A stretch of DNA of 64,000 nucleotides from Actinomycetospora straminea (GCF_028737255.1 NZ_JAQZAN010000006.1:186001-250000), one strand, 5' to 3'; shown: positions 15,658 through 24,078, counted from the first letter of the stretch. The notes: generated by a model from the sequence alone, not told the origin. Translations and numbers: made by a program.

Positions 15658-16284
15658 TCAGCGCGGCCGCAGCGCGGCGTCGAGCTCCCGGAGCAGCTCG
15701 CCCACGCGCCCGCCCCCTGGCGGCGCGGCCGGGTAGCGCTCGAGGACGGCGACGACCACGGGCGTCGCGGCGCGGCGGGCCTCGTCGAGCTGCGCGGCGG
15801 CCGCCTCCTCGCCGGCCGCGAGCTCGCTCGACCGGGCCGCGTGGGCCGCGGCGCCGAGGATGTGCCGGACCTGCGTGGCGTTCGCCAGAGGGTGGAGGTA
15901 CGCCGCCGACGCCGCAGCCATCGCCGCCCGGGCGGCGTGCTCGGCGGCCGGGGTGTCGGTCTCGCCGGCGGCCCGCAGCGCCGCCCACGCCACGTCGCGC
16001 AGCGCCTTGCCGCGGCGCCCGCCGTCGGCGAACGCCCGGGCGGCGTCGATCGCGTCGCGCGGGCGGGTGTCGGCGGGGTGGGCGGTCTCGTAGAGGTCGA
16101 TCACGGACTCGGCACACGCGGCGGCGAAGCCCGTGACGGCGCGGAGATCGTCGGAGGTCAGCGCGACCTCGGGCGTGGCGTCGATGAGGAACCGCTCGCT
16201 TGCTCGTCGATGTGCTGGTGGATCGAGGTCTAGCGTCTCCCGCGTCGTCGGGGACAGCGATGTCAGATGGGGGACCTGGTGCAC
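15658..16284 (-). CDS. Imm-5-like putative immunity protein
   Basis: About 208 residues, alanine-rich and all-helical: LTSDDLRAVTGFAAACAESV, RDAIDAARAFADGG, ALRDVAWAALRAAGE, ANATQVRHILGAAAHAARSSEL. This pattern matches a family annotated as putative immunity protein (Imm-5-like). No polymorphic toxin is visible next to it, so it may be an orphan. The start is uncertain: the GTG at 16284 overlaps the 5' end of the divergent gene by 18 bp, and the family-like part begins only about residue 36. No ATG/GTG lies between. Confidence 0.65.
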   Translation of the reverse strand: MHQVPHLTSLSPTTRETLDLDPPAHRRASERFLIDATPEVALTSDDLRAVTGFAAACAESVIDLYETAHPADTRPRDAIDAARAFADGGRRGKALRDVAWAALRAAGETDTPAAEHAARAAMAAASAAYLHPLANATQVRHILGAAAHAARSSELAAGEEAAAAQLDEARRAATPVVVAVLERYPAAPPGGGRVGELLRELDAALRPR

Positions 16285-17082
16285 GGGAGAACCGATTATC
16301 GGCGACGACTCTTCGTCGGCCTGCTCGCTCTGTTCGTCGCGAGCCTCGTCGTGTTCGTCGTGGCGGTGCTGTTGTCGCCCTCAAAGGACACGCTCGCGTT
16401 CGAGGGCGCCAAGATGATCCCGCAGGTCGGACTCGTCGCGGTCGCCGGCGCGATCATCTCCTACCTCGCTTTCGAGTACCAGCAGGCGCACCTGCGGTCG
16501 GAGGCCAGGCTGACCCTGCTGCGCGGGGTGTTGTCGACGGCCACCCAGGCGTACCTGGACGTCAAGCGGGCCCGTCGGAGCATGCGAGCCACAGGCGTCG
16601 TAATCGTCGACGGATCGCGCCACGTGGACGTCGGGCAGTACGACGACCGGATGGGCGAGATCATCGATGCCGAGCTGAAGATCGAGCAGTTGATCGAAGA
16701 GGTGTCATCGTCGGGCGAGTCCTTCAGCGACGTCGACGTCTGCGTCCACCACCTCCGCGACATGGAACGGACCCTGCACGCCGTCATCGCCGAGTACGAG
16801 AACGTGCGGCCGAAGATGGGCTCCGCGAAGACCCATCCGCTCGAGGGGCTGCCCTCGTTTCGTCGACTGCTCGCCCGCCCGCGCGACGACCCGGGCGAGT
16901 ACGGCACCGGCTTCCGCCCAGTCACGGTCGCGATGACGAGCTTGCGCCAGTGTGTCCGCGCGGATCTGAGGGAGAGCACCGGACGCACGCCCACCGGCGG
17001 GCCCGTCAGACCCACCGAGCCGGATGCCGGCGGTCGTTTCCCGCGGCCGCTGCCATCGCAGGCGACTCCTGGCGCGAGGTAA
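16267..17082 (+). CDS. Two-helix membrane protein with a cytoplasmic helical domain
   Basis: 271 residues. Two transmembrane segments (about 15-38, LFVGLLALFVASLVVFVVAV, and about 50-66) are followed by a charged, probably helical cytoplasmic domain (QAHLRSEARLTLLRG, AELKIEQLIEEV, HHLRDMERTLHAVIAEYENV) and a Pro/Gly-rich tail. I do not recognise a family. Codon use is slightly less GC-biased than the neighbours (ATC/TTG/AAG mix), which may indicate acquisition. It is divergent from the Imm-5-like gene, with overlapping 5' ends. Confidence 0.65.
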   Translation: MGDLVHGRTDYRRRLFVGLLALFVASLVVFVVAVLLSPSKDTLAFEGAKMIPQVGLVAVAGAIISYLAFEYQQAHLRSEARLTLLRGVLSTATQAYLDVKRARRSMRATGVVIVDGSRHVDVGQYDDRMGEIIDAELKIEQLIEEVSSSGESFSDVDVCVHHLRDMERTLHAVIAEYENVRPKMGSAKTHPLEGLPSFRRLLARPRDDPGEYGTGFRPVTVAMTSLRQCVRADLRESTGRTPTGGPVRPTEPDAGGRFPRPLPSQATPGAR

Positions 17083-17115
17083 TGCGGCACTCCTCTCGGG
17101 AGGCTCCGAGCTCAG

Positions 17116-17862
17116 TCAGCTCTCGACCAGCCACGACAGCATCCGGCCCCGCGACCAGCACCGCCCGACCGCGTCGGCGCGCAGCGTCCGGTGCGCGAGC
17201 ACGGCCACGCCGAGGATGCTGTGCCCGGAGGCGTGGCGGTCACCCATCGTCGGGACGCCCGGCGCGACCCCGACGCCCTCCGCCGAGACCCACGCCACCG
17301 TCCGTCGCGCGCCCGCGACGTCGAGCCCCTGCAGGAAGCGCAGCCGCGCCTCGACCGAATACCGCGCCAGCGCCCAGGTCGTCGTGACCACCGGCAGCGC
17401 GTCCGGGGGCACGCGCTCGATCGCCTCGGGCAGCAGGTCGATCGGGTCGCCGCGCAGGAGCAGCGGGCGTGCCGCGGCCGTCAGGCCGATCGCCGCCTCG
17501 AGCCGTCCCGGCTGGTCCGGCTCGCCGGCGCGCACCCACGCCACGTCCTCGGGATCGGTGACGTCCACCGGCTCGCGGTCCACGCCGATCCGCGCCACGA
17601 CCGCGGGCACCGCCCGGTCCGGCACCGGCCGCTCCCCCACCACGGTGGCCTCGAGCTGTACCGGCGACGACGGATCGCCGAGCACGAGCCCGGTGCTGTA
17701 GGTGACGGCGACGCGATCGAGGAGCAGGTTGAACCCCGCGGAGCAGCCCACGTCGACGAGCCCGACCGCGTCCGCGCCGACCCGGTGGGCGGCCTCGGCG
17801 ACGAGCGGGTGGAGCACGGTGGCGCGCCCGGTCTCGTCGGGCGGCCGTCGCCGTCGGGCCAC
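17116..17862 (-). CDS. DUF2332 family protein, N-terminally short
   Basis: 248 residues covering only the C-terminal SAM-methyltransferase-like part of DUF2332: DETGRATVLHPLV, GLVDVGCSAGFNLLLDR, VTTTWALARYS. The ~120-residue N-terminal helical domain seen in the paralogue at 28577-29710 is missing. The space upstream is occupied by another gene, so it is not simply misread. The GTG has a strong AGGAGG 4-5 nt upstream, so it appears to be a deliberately translated short form. Confidence 0.75.
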   Translation of the reverse strand: MARRRRPPDETGRATVLHPLVAEAAHRVGADAVGLVDVGCSAGFNLLLDRVAVTYSTGLVLGDPSSPVQLEATVVGERPVPDRAVPAVVARIGVDREPVDVTDPEDVAWVRAGEPDQPGRLEAAIGLTAAARPLLLRGDPIDLLPEAIERVPPDALPVVTTTWALARYSVEARLRFLQGLDVAGARRTVAWVSAEGVGVAPGVPTMGDRHASGHSILGVAVLAHRTLRADAVGRCWSRGRMLSWLVES

Positions 17863-17955
17863 GACGCCTCCTGTCGAGCGGCTGCGGTCCACGCCATCCT
17901 GCCCGCTGTCGGTGCCCCGTCCTACCGTCCTCGACGACGACCGGAGGAGGCGCCG

Positions 17956-18453
17956 ATGACCGAGGAGACCGACACGGACGACCCGGTGATGGACCGCATC
18001 ACCGCCGCGATCGAGCAGGGTCACGCGGGCGACCCGACGGGCGCCCGTGCCGGGCTCGAGGCCCTCTGGGAGGAGGTCGGCGCGGACGGCGACCCCTTCC
18101 ACCGCGTCGTCCTCGCCCACTTCGCCGCCGACGTGCAGGACGACCCGGCGTCGGAGCTCGCGTGGGACGAGCGGGCGCTGGCGGCGGCCGAGGAGGTCAC
18201 CGACGAGCGCGCTCAGCAGTACCACGCCTCGCTCGCGGTGGCGGGGTTCTACCCGTCGCTGCACCTCAACCTGGCCGACGTCCACCGCCGGCTCGGCGAC
18301 CTCGACGCGGCACGGCGCCACGTCGCCGCCGCCCGCGAGCGGCTCCCGGACCTGCCCGACGACGGGTACGGCGCGATGATCCGCGCCGGCTTCGAGCGGG
18401 TCAGCGCGCTGGTCGAGGCCGGCGACACCGCCGCCGCGAGCGTCGAGACGTGA
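17956..18453 (+). CDS. Tetratricopeptide-like protein
   Basis: A 165-residue acidic, helical protein. The segments AIEQGHAGDPTGARAGLEAL, LNLADVHRRLGDLDAARRHV and FERVSALVEAGDTAAA resemble TPR helices (A-x-x-x-G-D-xx-A-R pattern). These occur in adaptor or regulatory proteins. GGAGGAGG lies 5-8 nt before the ATG. No partner is obvious; the nearest genes are DUF2332 (divergent) and a monooxygenase-like protein (downstream, same strand). Confidence 0.7.
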   Translation: MTEETDTDDPVMDRITAAIEQGHAGDPTGARAGLEALWEEVGADGDPFHRVVLAHFAADVQDDPASELAWDERALAAAEEVTDERAQQYHASLAVAGFYPSLHLNLADVHRRLGDLDAARRHVAAARERLPDLPDDGYGAMIRAGFERVSALVEAGDTAAASVET

Positions 18454-18554
18454 CGGGCCCGCTGTCGCCCGTACGGGGGTGCCGGACGACGCAACGTGGC
18501 CTCATCCTGCCCCGACCCCCGCCTGCTCGGCGCCATCGAGGAAGGAGAACCTCC

Positions 18555-18845
18555 ATGTACACGACCGTCCGCTACTACGAGGACGAAGCCCAGGACGTCG
18601 TCGAGCAGATCCAGGGGCATGAAGAGCGGCTGCGGGAGCTGATGACCGGCATCGAGGGCTTCGTCGCGTACTACCTCGTCGACACCGGCCGCCGCAGCCT
18701 CGTCACCATCAGCGTGTTCGCCGACCGCAGCGGGGCCGAGGAATCGACCCGTGCGGCCACGAAGCTGATCGGCGAGCTCGGGCTGGGCCACGTGCTCCCG
18801 AACCCGCCGAAGATCATGCAGGGTGAGGTCGCGGTCCACGTGTGA
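18555..18845 (+). CDS. ABM-like ferredoxin-fold protein
   Basis: 96 residues: MYTTVRYYEDEAQDVVEQI, GIEGFVAYYLVDTGRRSLVTISVFADRSGAEES. The alternation of strand-helix-strand with a central GFVAYYLV strand fits the dimeric alpha/beta-barrel (antibiotic biosynthesis monooxygenase-like) fold. Its function is unknown. AAGGAG precedes the ATG by 7 nt. It overlaps the next gene by 4 nt (GTGA), so the two are translationally coupled. Confidence 0.72.
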   Translation: MYTTVRYYEDEAQDVVEQIQGHEERLRELMTGIEGFVAYYLVDTGRRSLVTISVFADRSGAEESTRAATKLIGELGLGHVLPNPPKIMQGEVAVHV

Positions 18846-19216
18846 TCCCGCGCAGCGTGGCGACGATCGAGGACGTGCTGTCGCTGGGCTCGTCCCTGGA
18901 GCGCTCGTACCCGGTCCACGTCCGGCGCTGCCTGAAGTTCCGCGTCGGGCAGATCGTCTACGTCGCGTTCTCCCTCGACGAGACGGTGATGGGCTTCGCC
19001 TTCCCGAAGGAGGAGCGGGCGGCCCTCGTGGCGGCCCAGCCCGACCGCTTCCGCCTGCCGCGGGCCTCGGAGCTGCGGTTCCACTGGGTCGAGGCCGACC
19101 TCGCCACCCTCGACCCGGTCGAGGCGCGCGAGTTTGTCGTCGACGCCTGGCGCATGGTGGTGCCGAAGAAACTCACCCGCGCCTACGACCTCGCCCACCC
19201 GCACGGGCCGGGCTGA
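18842..19216 (+). CDS. MmcQ/YjbR family protein
   Basis: 124 residues with the CyaY-like double-wing fold signature of YjbR proteins: FRVGQIVYVAFSLDETVMGFAFPKEERAALVAAQPDRF and the C-terminal WRMVVPKKLTRAY. Members are called DNA-binding in databases, but a firm function is lacking. The GTG start overlaps the stop of the upstream ABM-like gene (GTGA), so both are likely one operon. Confidence 0.85.
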   Translation: MIPRSVATIEDVLSLGSSLERSYPVHVRRCLKFRVGQIVYVAFSLDETVMGFAFPKEERAALVAAQPDRFRLPRASELRFHWVEADLATLDPVEAREFVVDAWRMVVPKKLTRAYDLAHPHGPG

Positions 19217-19231
19217 GGCGTCGGGGCGCGC

Positions 19232-19627
19232 TCACGCGCCGGGAGCCCCCGGGTCGTCGCCGAAGGCGTGGCGGCGCACGAGCGTCTTGGCGACCTCGCT
19301 GTTCGGCGGGGCGTCGGCCGCGAGCGCGATGGCCACGTCCTTGGCCTCGTCCTTCTTCTGCTCGGCCTGCTCCTTGCCCGCGGAGCCGACCTGGATGCCG
19401 AAGTAGGCGGCGGCGAGCGTGCTGATCGCCGTGGCCACCGACGACACCAGGGCCACCCCGTCGGATGCCGTCGGGTAGCGCAGCGCGGCGATCAGGAAGA
19501 TCAGCACGATGGCGGCGATGGCCACCACGACGACGATGAGCCCGTAGCGCCACCGGGCGTTCGCGTCCGGGACGGGACTCGGAGCGTTCGGCGTGGCCGG
19601 TGGCTGCGGCCGGTCCGGTGTGGCCAT
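19232..19627 (-). CDS. Membrane protein of unknown function
   Basis: 131 residues. A Pro-rich N-terminus (MATPDRPQPPATPNAPSPVP) leads into one clear transmembrane helix (YGLIVVVVAIAAIVLIFLIA, about 28-47), then a weaker hydrophobic stretch (VSSVATAISTLAAAYFGIQVG, about 62-82) and a charged amphipathic C-terminus (KEQAEQKKDEAKDVAIAL). GGGGGAG precedes the ATG by a few nt. No family is recognised with confidence. Confidence 0.7.
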   Translation of the reverse strand: MATPDRPQPPATPNAPSPVPDANARWRYGLIVVVVAIAAIVLIFLIAALRYPTASDGVALVSSVATAISTLAAAYFGIQVGSAGKEQAEQKKDEAKDVAIALAADAPPNSEVAKTLVRRHAFGDDPGAPGA

Positions 19628-19707
19628 GGGTCTCCCCCTCGACGTCAGCCCCGACTCGACCACGGAGCGTAAGCGCCCGCGGGGACGACGATCAAGGAGT
19701 GCCGGCC

Positions 19708-20448
19708 TCACGCCCCGAGGTGCTCGCCGAGGAACGCCGCGAGCGTCTCGCGGTGCCGGAGGTCGGCCGCGTCGTCGTGGGTCGGGTTGTCGGGCACCGC
19801 GAAGCCGTGGGCGGCGGGGACGGTCTCGATGGTGGCCCGCACGCCAGCGACGTCGAACGCCGCGCGCAGCCGGCGGTGCTGCTCGTCGTCGAACGCGGGG
19901 TCGTCGGTGGCCGCGGCGACGTGGACCGCGGCGCGGATGCGGTCGACGACGTGGTGGGGGCTCGCCGGGTCGTCGTCGGCGGCGAGGCCCCCGCCGTGCA
20001 CCGTCATGGCCGCCGCCACACGCGCGGGGTGGTGCGCGGCGGCGCGCAGCGCCATCGCGCCGCCGAAGCAGTACCCGACGACGCCCAGCCCGCCGTCCGC
20101 GACCTCGGGACGGGCGGCGAGCGCCGCGAGGAGCGCGCCCGCGTCGGCGACCACCATCTCCGGCGTCAGCGTCCGCGTCAGCGCGGTGAGGCGGGCGAAC
20201 TCCTCCGGGTCGCCGAACAGCGTCGTCGTGTCGAACGGCGCGTAGGGGGTGCGGTGGTAGATGTCGGGCAGCAGGACGGCGAAGCCGAGGGCGGCGAGCC
20301 GGTCGGCCATCGCGGCGAAGGTCTCCCGCACCCCGCCGGCGTCGGGATAGCAGAGGACGCCCGGCCGGGGCCCGCCCGTCGGCGGGGTGTGCAGGGTCGT
20401 GCGGCAGGGCCCGTCGAGGGTGTCGACGACGACCTCGGTGCGTGCCAC
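19708..20448 (-). CDS. Dienelactone hydrolase family protein
   Basis: 246 residues with the dienelactone hydrolase core: PGVLCYPDAGGVRE, VLLPDIYHRTPYAP, the Cys nucleophile elbow GYCFGGAMAL, and the late AAHGFAVPDN (His). Dienelactone hydrolases use Cys-Asp-His to open lactones in aromatic degradation; related enzymes act on other esters. The GTG at 20448 has GGAGGA 5-8 nt upstream. No other aromatic-degradation genes are adjacent, so the substrate is open. Confidence 0.87.
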   Translation of the reverse strand: MARTEVVVDTLDGPCRTTLHTPPTGGPRPGVLCYPDAGGVRETFAAMADRLAALGFAVLLPDIYHRTPYAPFDTTTLFGDPEEFARLTALTRTLTPEMVVADAGALLAALAARPEVADGGLGVVGYCFGGAMALRAAAHHPARVAAAMTVHGGGLAADDDPASPHHVVDRIRAAVHVAAATDDPAFDDEQHRRLRAAFDVAGVRATIETVPAAHGFAVPDNPTHDDAADLRHRETLAAFLGEHLGA

Positions 20449-20554
20449 GGGGTCCTCCTCGGTGTCCGCGGTCCGGGGTGATCGTGGACGACGGCGCGCG
20501 CCGGCGGTGGCGATCTCGCTGTGGGCGGACACGGTCCGCCGCCACGTCGCCCGG

Positions 20555-21097
20555 TCACCGCCGCGGGGCGAAGGCCAGCACCACCGCGCCGCTCCGCATC
20601 TCGGTGACCCCGGTGAGCTGCATCCCCGTCGTGCCGATGCCCGACAGCAGCGACTCGCCGGACCCCGCGACGAACGGGGAGATGCTCACGTGCAGCTCGT
20701 CCAGCAGGCCCGCCTCGACGAGCGCGCGGCTGAACGGGCCGTTGCCGTACTTCAGCAACGCGCCGTCGCCGGACTCCTTGAGCCGCGCGACGGCCTCGAC
20801 GGCGTCGCCGTCGAGCACCTGCGCGTTCCAGGTGGTCTCGGTCAGCGTCGTGGAGGCGACGTGCTTGGGCAGGGCGTTGAGCGTGTCGGCGAGACCGCCG
20901 CTCCTGGTCGGCCACGTCGCGGCGAAGCCCTCGTAGGTCTCGCGCCCGAGCACGAGCCCGACGACGTCCGCCAGGAGCCGGAACTGGTACTCGAGGTGGT
21001 CGTCGCCCGGCGCGAGCGTCAACTGGGCGCCCCAGAAGGCGTCGCCGGAGGCCATCCCGTCGATCGACAGATGGTCGAACTCGATCAGTCTGCGCAT
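20555..21097 (-). CDS. Dihydrofolate reductase/RibD C-terminal family protein
   Basis: 180 residues: MRRLIEFDHLSIDGM, VGLVLGRETYEGFAATWP, LPKHVASTTL and LLKYGNGPFSRALVEAGLLDELHVSISPFVAG. These are the hallmarks of the RibD-C/DHFR-like reductases (NADPH-binding, substrate unknown) common in actinobacteria as stand-alone genes. It lies directly downstream of an AraC regulator on the same strand (62 bp), a frequent pairing that suggests control by it. Confidence 0.87.
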   Translation of the reverse strand: MRRLIEFDHLSIDGMASGDAFWGAQLTLAPGDDHLEYQFRLLADVVGLVLGRETYEGFAATWPTRSGGLADTLNALPKHVASTTLTETTWNAQVLDGDAVEAVARLKESGDGALLKYGNGPFSRALVEAGLLDELHVSISPFVAGSGESLLSGIGTTGMQLTGVTEMRSGAVVLAFAPRR

Positions 21098-21159
21098 GGC
21101 CGGAGCCAAGCAGCGGCGGGAGCCGGCCGTCTTGTACCGAACCGAACGCCGGCCGGCAG

Positions 21160-21849
21160 TCAGAACGCGAGGAAGGGCACGCCGGAGCGCAGCTCGGCCG
21201 GCGTGTGGCCGGTCGCCCACCGCATCGCCCGGGCCAGCTGGGGCTGGTCGTAGTAGCCACCGGCGGCGACGACGTCGCCGATCGCCGCGCCCGCGGCGAG
21301 GAGCTGCGCGGCGCGCTGGGCCTGCTCGATGCTCGCGAGCTTGCGGCGGGAGATGCCGACCGCCCGGCGGAACCGCAGCTGCGCCGTCCGCTGGGACATC
21401 GCCCGTGGCCGGTCGCCGTGGCGGATGGCGTCGACGAGCGGATCGAACGACAACAGGCCCACGCGCACGAGCCGCTCGAGGAAGACGTCGACGTTCTGCT
21501 CGGTCGGCATCTCCCAGTCCCGCCCGTCGAGCAGGATCCGGCCGCCGGACGACGTCGGCAGCAGCGCGTCGTTCAGGTCGGTCAGCCCGGACGGCGGGAA
21601 CATCGGCAGGTAGGCGCCGAGCTGCAGGTCGACGCCGAAGAACGCGCAGTCCGCGGGGCAGGTCATCCGCGTGGCCCGTGTCTCCGGTCCGCGCAGGTGC
21701 ACGCCCAGCCCGTCACCGCTCCGCGCGATGACGATCATCGAGGAGCCCTTGACCCCCGAGGTGAACGCGGTCGGGGCGTCGCAGCTCGCCGACCAGACGC
21801 GCCGGGCCAGCGGGAGGTCGCCGGCGACGGTGTCGAACACCAACCCCAT
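21160..21849 (-). CDS. AraC-family transcriptional regulator
   Basis: 229 residues. The N-terminal sensor half includes MGLVFDTVAGDLPLARRVW, RGPETRATRMTCPADCAFFGVDLQLGAYLPMFPPS. The C-terminal AraC double HTH shows QLRFRRAVGISRRKLASIEQAQRAAQLL and DVVAAGGYYDQPQLARAMRWATGHTPAEL. This is a family of regulators often placed beside RibD-C/DHFR-type reductases, as here. The ATG at 21849 gives the usual start; upstream in-frame codons are probably not translated. Confidence 0.87.
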   Translation of the reverse strand: MGLVFDTVAGDLPLARRVWSASCDAPTAFTSGVKGSSMIVIARSGDGLGVHLRGPETRATRMTCPADCAFFGVDLQLGAYLPMFPPSGLTDLNDALLPTSSGGRILLDGRDWEMPTEQNVDVFLERLVRVGLLSFDPLVDAIRHGDRPRAMSQRTAQLRFRRAVGISRRKLASIEQAQRAAQLLAAGAAIGDVVAAGGYYDQPQLARAMRWATGHTPAELRSGVPFLAF

Positions 21850-22037
21850 CGGCGGGAGCGTAGTGCCGACAGTGACCCGGACGAGAGACCTCGCGGGGCG
21901 CCGGCCCCTCGACACGGGTGCAGGCCGGAGCTGCTGGACCCAGCTCGGCGGCGGTGGCGACGTAGCCCCCGGGCCGTGCTGCGTCCTTTCGACTGGCCTG
22001 CCGTCTGTGGGACTGTCCATCTCTATCCCGCACCCAC

Positions 22038-22658
22038 GTGGGGGTCGGCGTGACAGCATCAACGCACCAGTCCGTGGTCGGTCCGGGCAGCCGGACGAGC
22101 GAGGACGTCTGGAGGGAGTTCGGCTCCCAGCTGCGCGCCTTCGTGCATCGGCGGGTCGCCGATCCGCAGCGCGCCGAAGACGTTCTCGGCGAGATCGTGC
22201 TGCGCATCCACCGCGGACTCGGTCGGGTCGAGGACGACGAGCACCTGACGCGGTGGGTCTACCGGATCACGCGCAACGCGATCATCGACGAGTACCGGAG
22301 GGCCGAGCGTGAACAGGCGCGGGAGCGCACCTTGCCCGACGACGCCGCCGAGCTCGCCGGCGAGGCGGGCTCCGAGGACGAGCCGACGGTGCTCCGGGAA
22401 CTCGCAGCGTGCATGCGGCCGCTGCTCGAGGGACTGCCGCCGGAGCAGCGCCGAGCGCTGGAACTGACCGACCTGGAAGGGCTGACCCAGGTGGACGCCG
22501 CGGGCCGCGAGGGCGTCTCGGTCTCGGGGATGAAGTCGCGGGTGCAGCGTGGCCGACGCCGGCTCGCGGAATTGCTCGGTCAGTGCTGCGAGCTGACCCT
22601 CGACGCGCAGGGCACGCCGATGGACTACGCACGGCCGACCGGTTGCCGGTGTGGGTGA
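22038..22658 (+). CDS. SigZ-like ECF sigma factor with Cys-rich tail
   Basis: About 206 residues. Sigma region 2 is REFGSQLRAFVHRRVADPQRAEDVLGEI through YRITRNAIIDEYRRAERE. Region 4 is LEGLPPEQRRALELTDLEGLTQVDAAGREGVSVSGMKSRVQRGRRRL. The C-terminus carries four cysteines (GQCCEL and GCRCG), a feature of the SigZ subgroup. The tail could bind a metal or sense thiol reagents (inference). Start GTG at 22038 or 22050. No anti-sigma gene is adjacent. It faces an ArsI/CadI-type gene across a shared terminator. Confidence 0.87.
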   Translation: MGVGVTASTHQSVVGPGSRTSEDVWREFGSQLRAFVHRRVADPQRAEDVLGEIVLRIHRGLGRVEDDEHLTRWVYRITRNAIIDEYRRAEREQARERTLPDDAAELAGEAGSEDEPTVLRELAACMRPLLEGLPPEQRRALELTDLEGLTQVDAAGREGVSVSGMKSRVQRGRRRLAELLGQCCELTLDAQGTPMDYARPTGCRCG

Positions 22659-22661
22659 GCC

Positions 22662-22698
22662 CCAGGTCGGGTCCCGCTGACGGCGGGACCCGACCTGG
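22662..22698. terminator. Bidirectional hairpin
   Basis: A perfect 16-bp stem (22662-22677 with 22683-22698; arm CCAGGTCGGGTCCCGC) closes a 5-nt loop TGACG. It lies between the convergent sigma factor and ArsI/CadI-type genes. Confidence 0.85.
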
Positions 22699-22703
22699 CG
22701 CCG

Positions 22704-23168
22704 TCAGGTGCAGCACGTCCCGCCGACGGCGGCGGCCTTGGCCTCGCACGCGACCGCACACACCGACGTCGATTCCCCCTCGGGGTTGACCGCCGAGTCG
22801 TCGGTGACGGCGTAGTACTCCCACCAACCGGTGGGCGTGTCCGGAGCGGTGACGAACACCTTGTCCTGCGCCGCGTGGCAGCACACATCGTGCTCGGCCA
22901 GCGTCGCCTCGAGCCCTGCCTCGCGGAAGCGCGCCAGCGCCGCGGTCACGTCTCCGGGGGTGTCGGCCTCGACCCCGAGGTGGTTGAGGTGCTCGCCCTC
23001 CCCCGGCTTCTCGATCAGCACCAGCTTGAGCGGCGGGTCCTCGATCGCGAAGTTCGCGTAGCCCTCGCGCTGCTTGTGCGGCGGCACGCCGAACATCGCC
23101 TCGTAGAAGGTGGTCGCGGCCTCGATGTCGGTGACGTTGAGCGCGAGCTGGACGCGGGTGGTGGACAT
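22704..23168 (-). CDS. ArsI/CadI-family glyoxalase (putative C-As lyase)
   Basis: 154 residues of the vicinal-oxygen-chelate fold: MSTTRVQLALNVTDIEAATTFYEAMFG, GYANFAIEDPPLKLVLIEKPG, LNHLGVEAD and DVCCHAAQDKVFVT. The vicinal Cys pair before the QDKV segment and the metal-site His (NHLG) and Glu (WEYY) are those of ArsI, which cleaves methyl or aryl groups from trivalent organoarsenicals. The same family includes mycobacterial CadI. Extra cysteines occur in the tail (SVCAVAC, GTCCT). Regulation by the SigZ-like factor opposite is possible but unproven. Confidence 0.87.
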   Translation of the reverse strand: MSTTRVQLALNVTDIEAATTFYEAMFGVPPHKQREGYANFAIEDPPLKLVLIEKPGEGEHLNHLGVEADTPGDVTAALARFREAGLEATLAEHDVCCHAAQDKVFVTAPDTPTGWWEYYAVTDDSAVNPEGESTSVCAVACEAKAAAVGGTCCT

Positions 23169-23334
23169 GGTCGGTCCTCCTGGTGATCTCGCGGCACCCG
23201 GCCGGTCGCCCTGATGGCTTCCGTCGCCTCGGTGTCACCCCTACTGACGGCAGGACCGGGCGAGGGACGCAGCTGCGTCCTTCCCGAGGGTTCGTCGTCA
23301 GCACCGACGTCACACGACGTTCGGAGGTGCCGCG

Positions 23335-24078
23335 ATGAACGGACAACTGCAGGTCATGCCGGAGGACTGGCGTCGGGCGATGGCCGTCGTCGCCCATCCC
23401 GATGACCTCGAGTACGGCGCGGCCAGCGCGATCGCGCGCTGGACCCGGGCCGGCCGGTCGGTCGCCTACGTGATGGTCACCGACGGCGAGGCCGGCATCG
23501 ACGGACTCGACCCGACCGAGGCGGGGCCCGTACGGCAGAAGGAGCAGGTCGCGAGCGCCGCGCTCGTCGGGGTCGACGACGTGGCGTTCCTCGGACACCG
23601 CGATGGTGTCGTCGAGGGTGGCCTGGACCTGCGTCGCGACATCGCCCGCGAGATTCGTCGGTTCCGCCCGGACGTGCTGGTCACCGCGACCTTCGAGCTG
23701 ACCTACGGCATGGGCCCGGGGCAGCAGATCCTGAACCAGGCCGATCATCGGGCCGTCGGCGTGGCCGTACTCGACGCCGCCCGAGACGCCGGCAACCGGT
23801 GGATCTTCCCGGAGCTGATCGACGAGGGCTACGCGCCGTGGGACGGGGTGCGCCACGTCTACGTGATGGGCTCCAGCACGCCGACCCACGGTGTCGACGT
23901 CACCGACGCCCTCGGACCCGGGGTCGCTTCGCTCCGTGCGCACGAGGCCTACCTGCGTGGGCTGGGTCGCGACTTCAATCCCGAGAGGTTCGTGCACGAC
24001 ATGACGGCGATGGCCGGACCGGCGCTCGGCGTCCCCCACGCCGTCGCGTTCGGCCAGATACAGCTCCAGGGCGTGTGA
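23335..24078 (+). CDS. PIG-L (LmbE) family deacetylase
   Basis: 247 residues. The zinc-site motif AHPDDLEYG (AHPDD) is followed by WTRAGRSVAYVMVTDGEAG, LGHRDG, RPDVLVTATFE and the third ligand region NQADHRAVG. PIG-L enzymes remove acetyl from N-acetylglucosamine-type conjugates, for example MshB in mycothiol synthesis or Mca. The sequence is not diagnostic for MshB, and no mycothiol genes are adjacent, so the substrate is open. GGAGG lies 7-8 nt before the ATG. Confidence 0.88.
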   Translation: MNGQLQVMPEDWRRAMAVVAHPDDLEYGAASAIARWTRAGRSVAYVMVTDGEAGIDGLDPTEAGPVRQKEQVASAALVGVDDVAFLGHRDGVVEGGLDLRRDIAREIRRFRPDVLVTATFELTYGMGPGQQILNQADHRAVGVAVLDAARDAGNRWIFPELIDEGYAPWDGVRHVYVMGSSTPTHGVDVTDALGPGVASLRAHEAYLRGLGRDFNPERFVHDMTAMAGPALGVPHAVAFGQIQLQGV

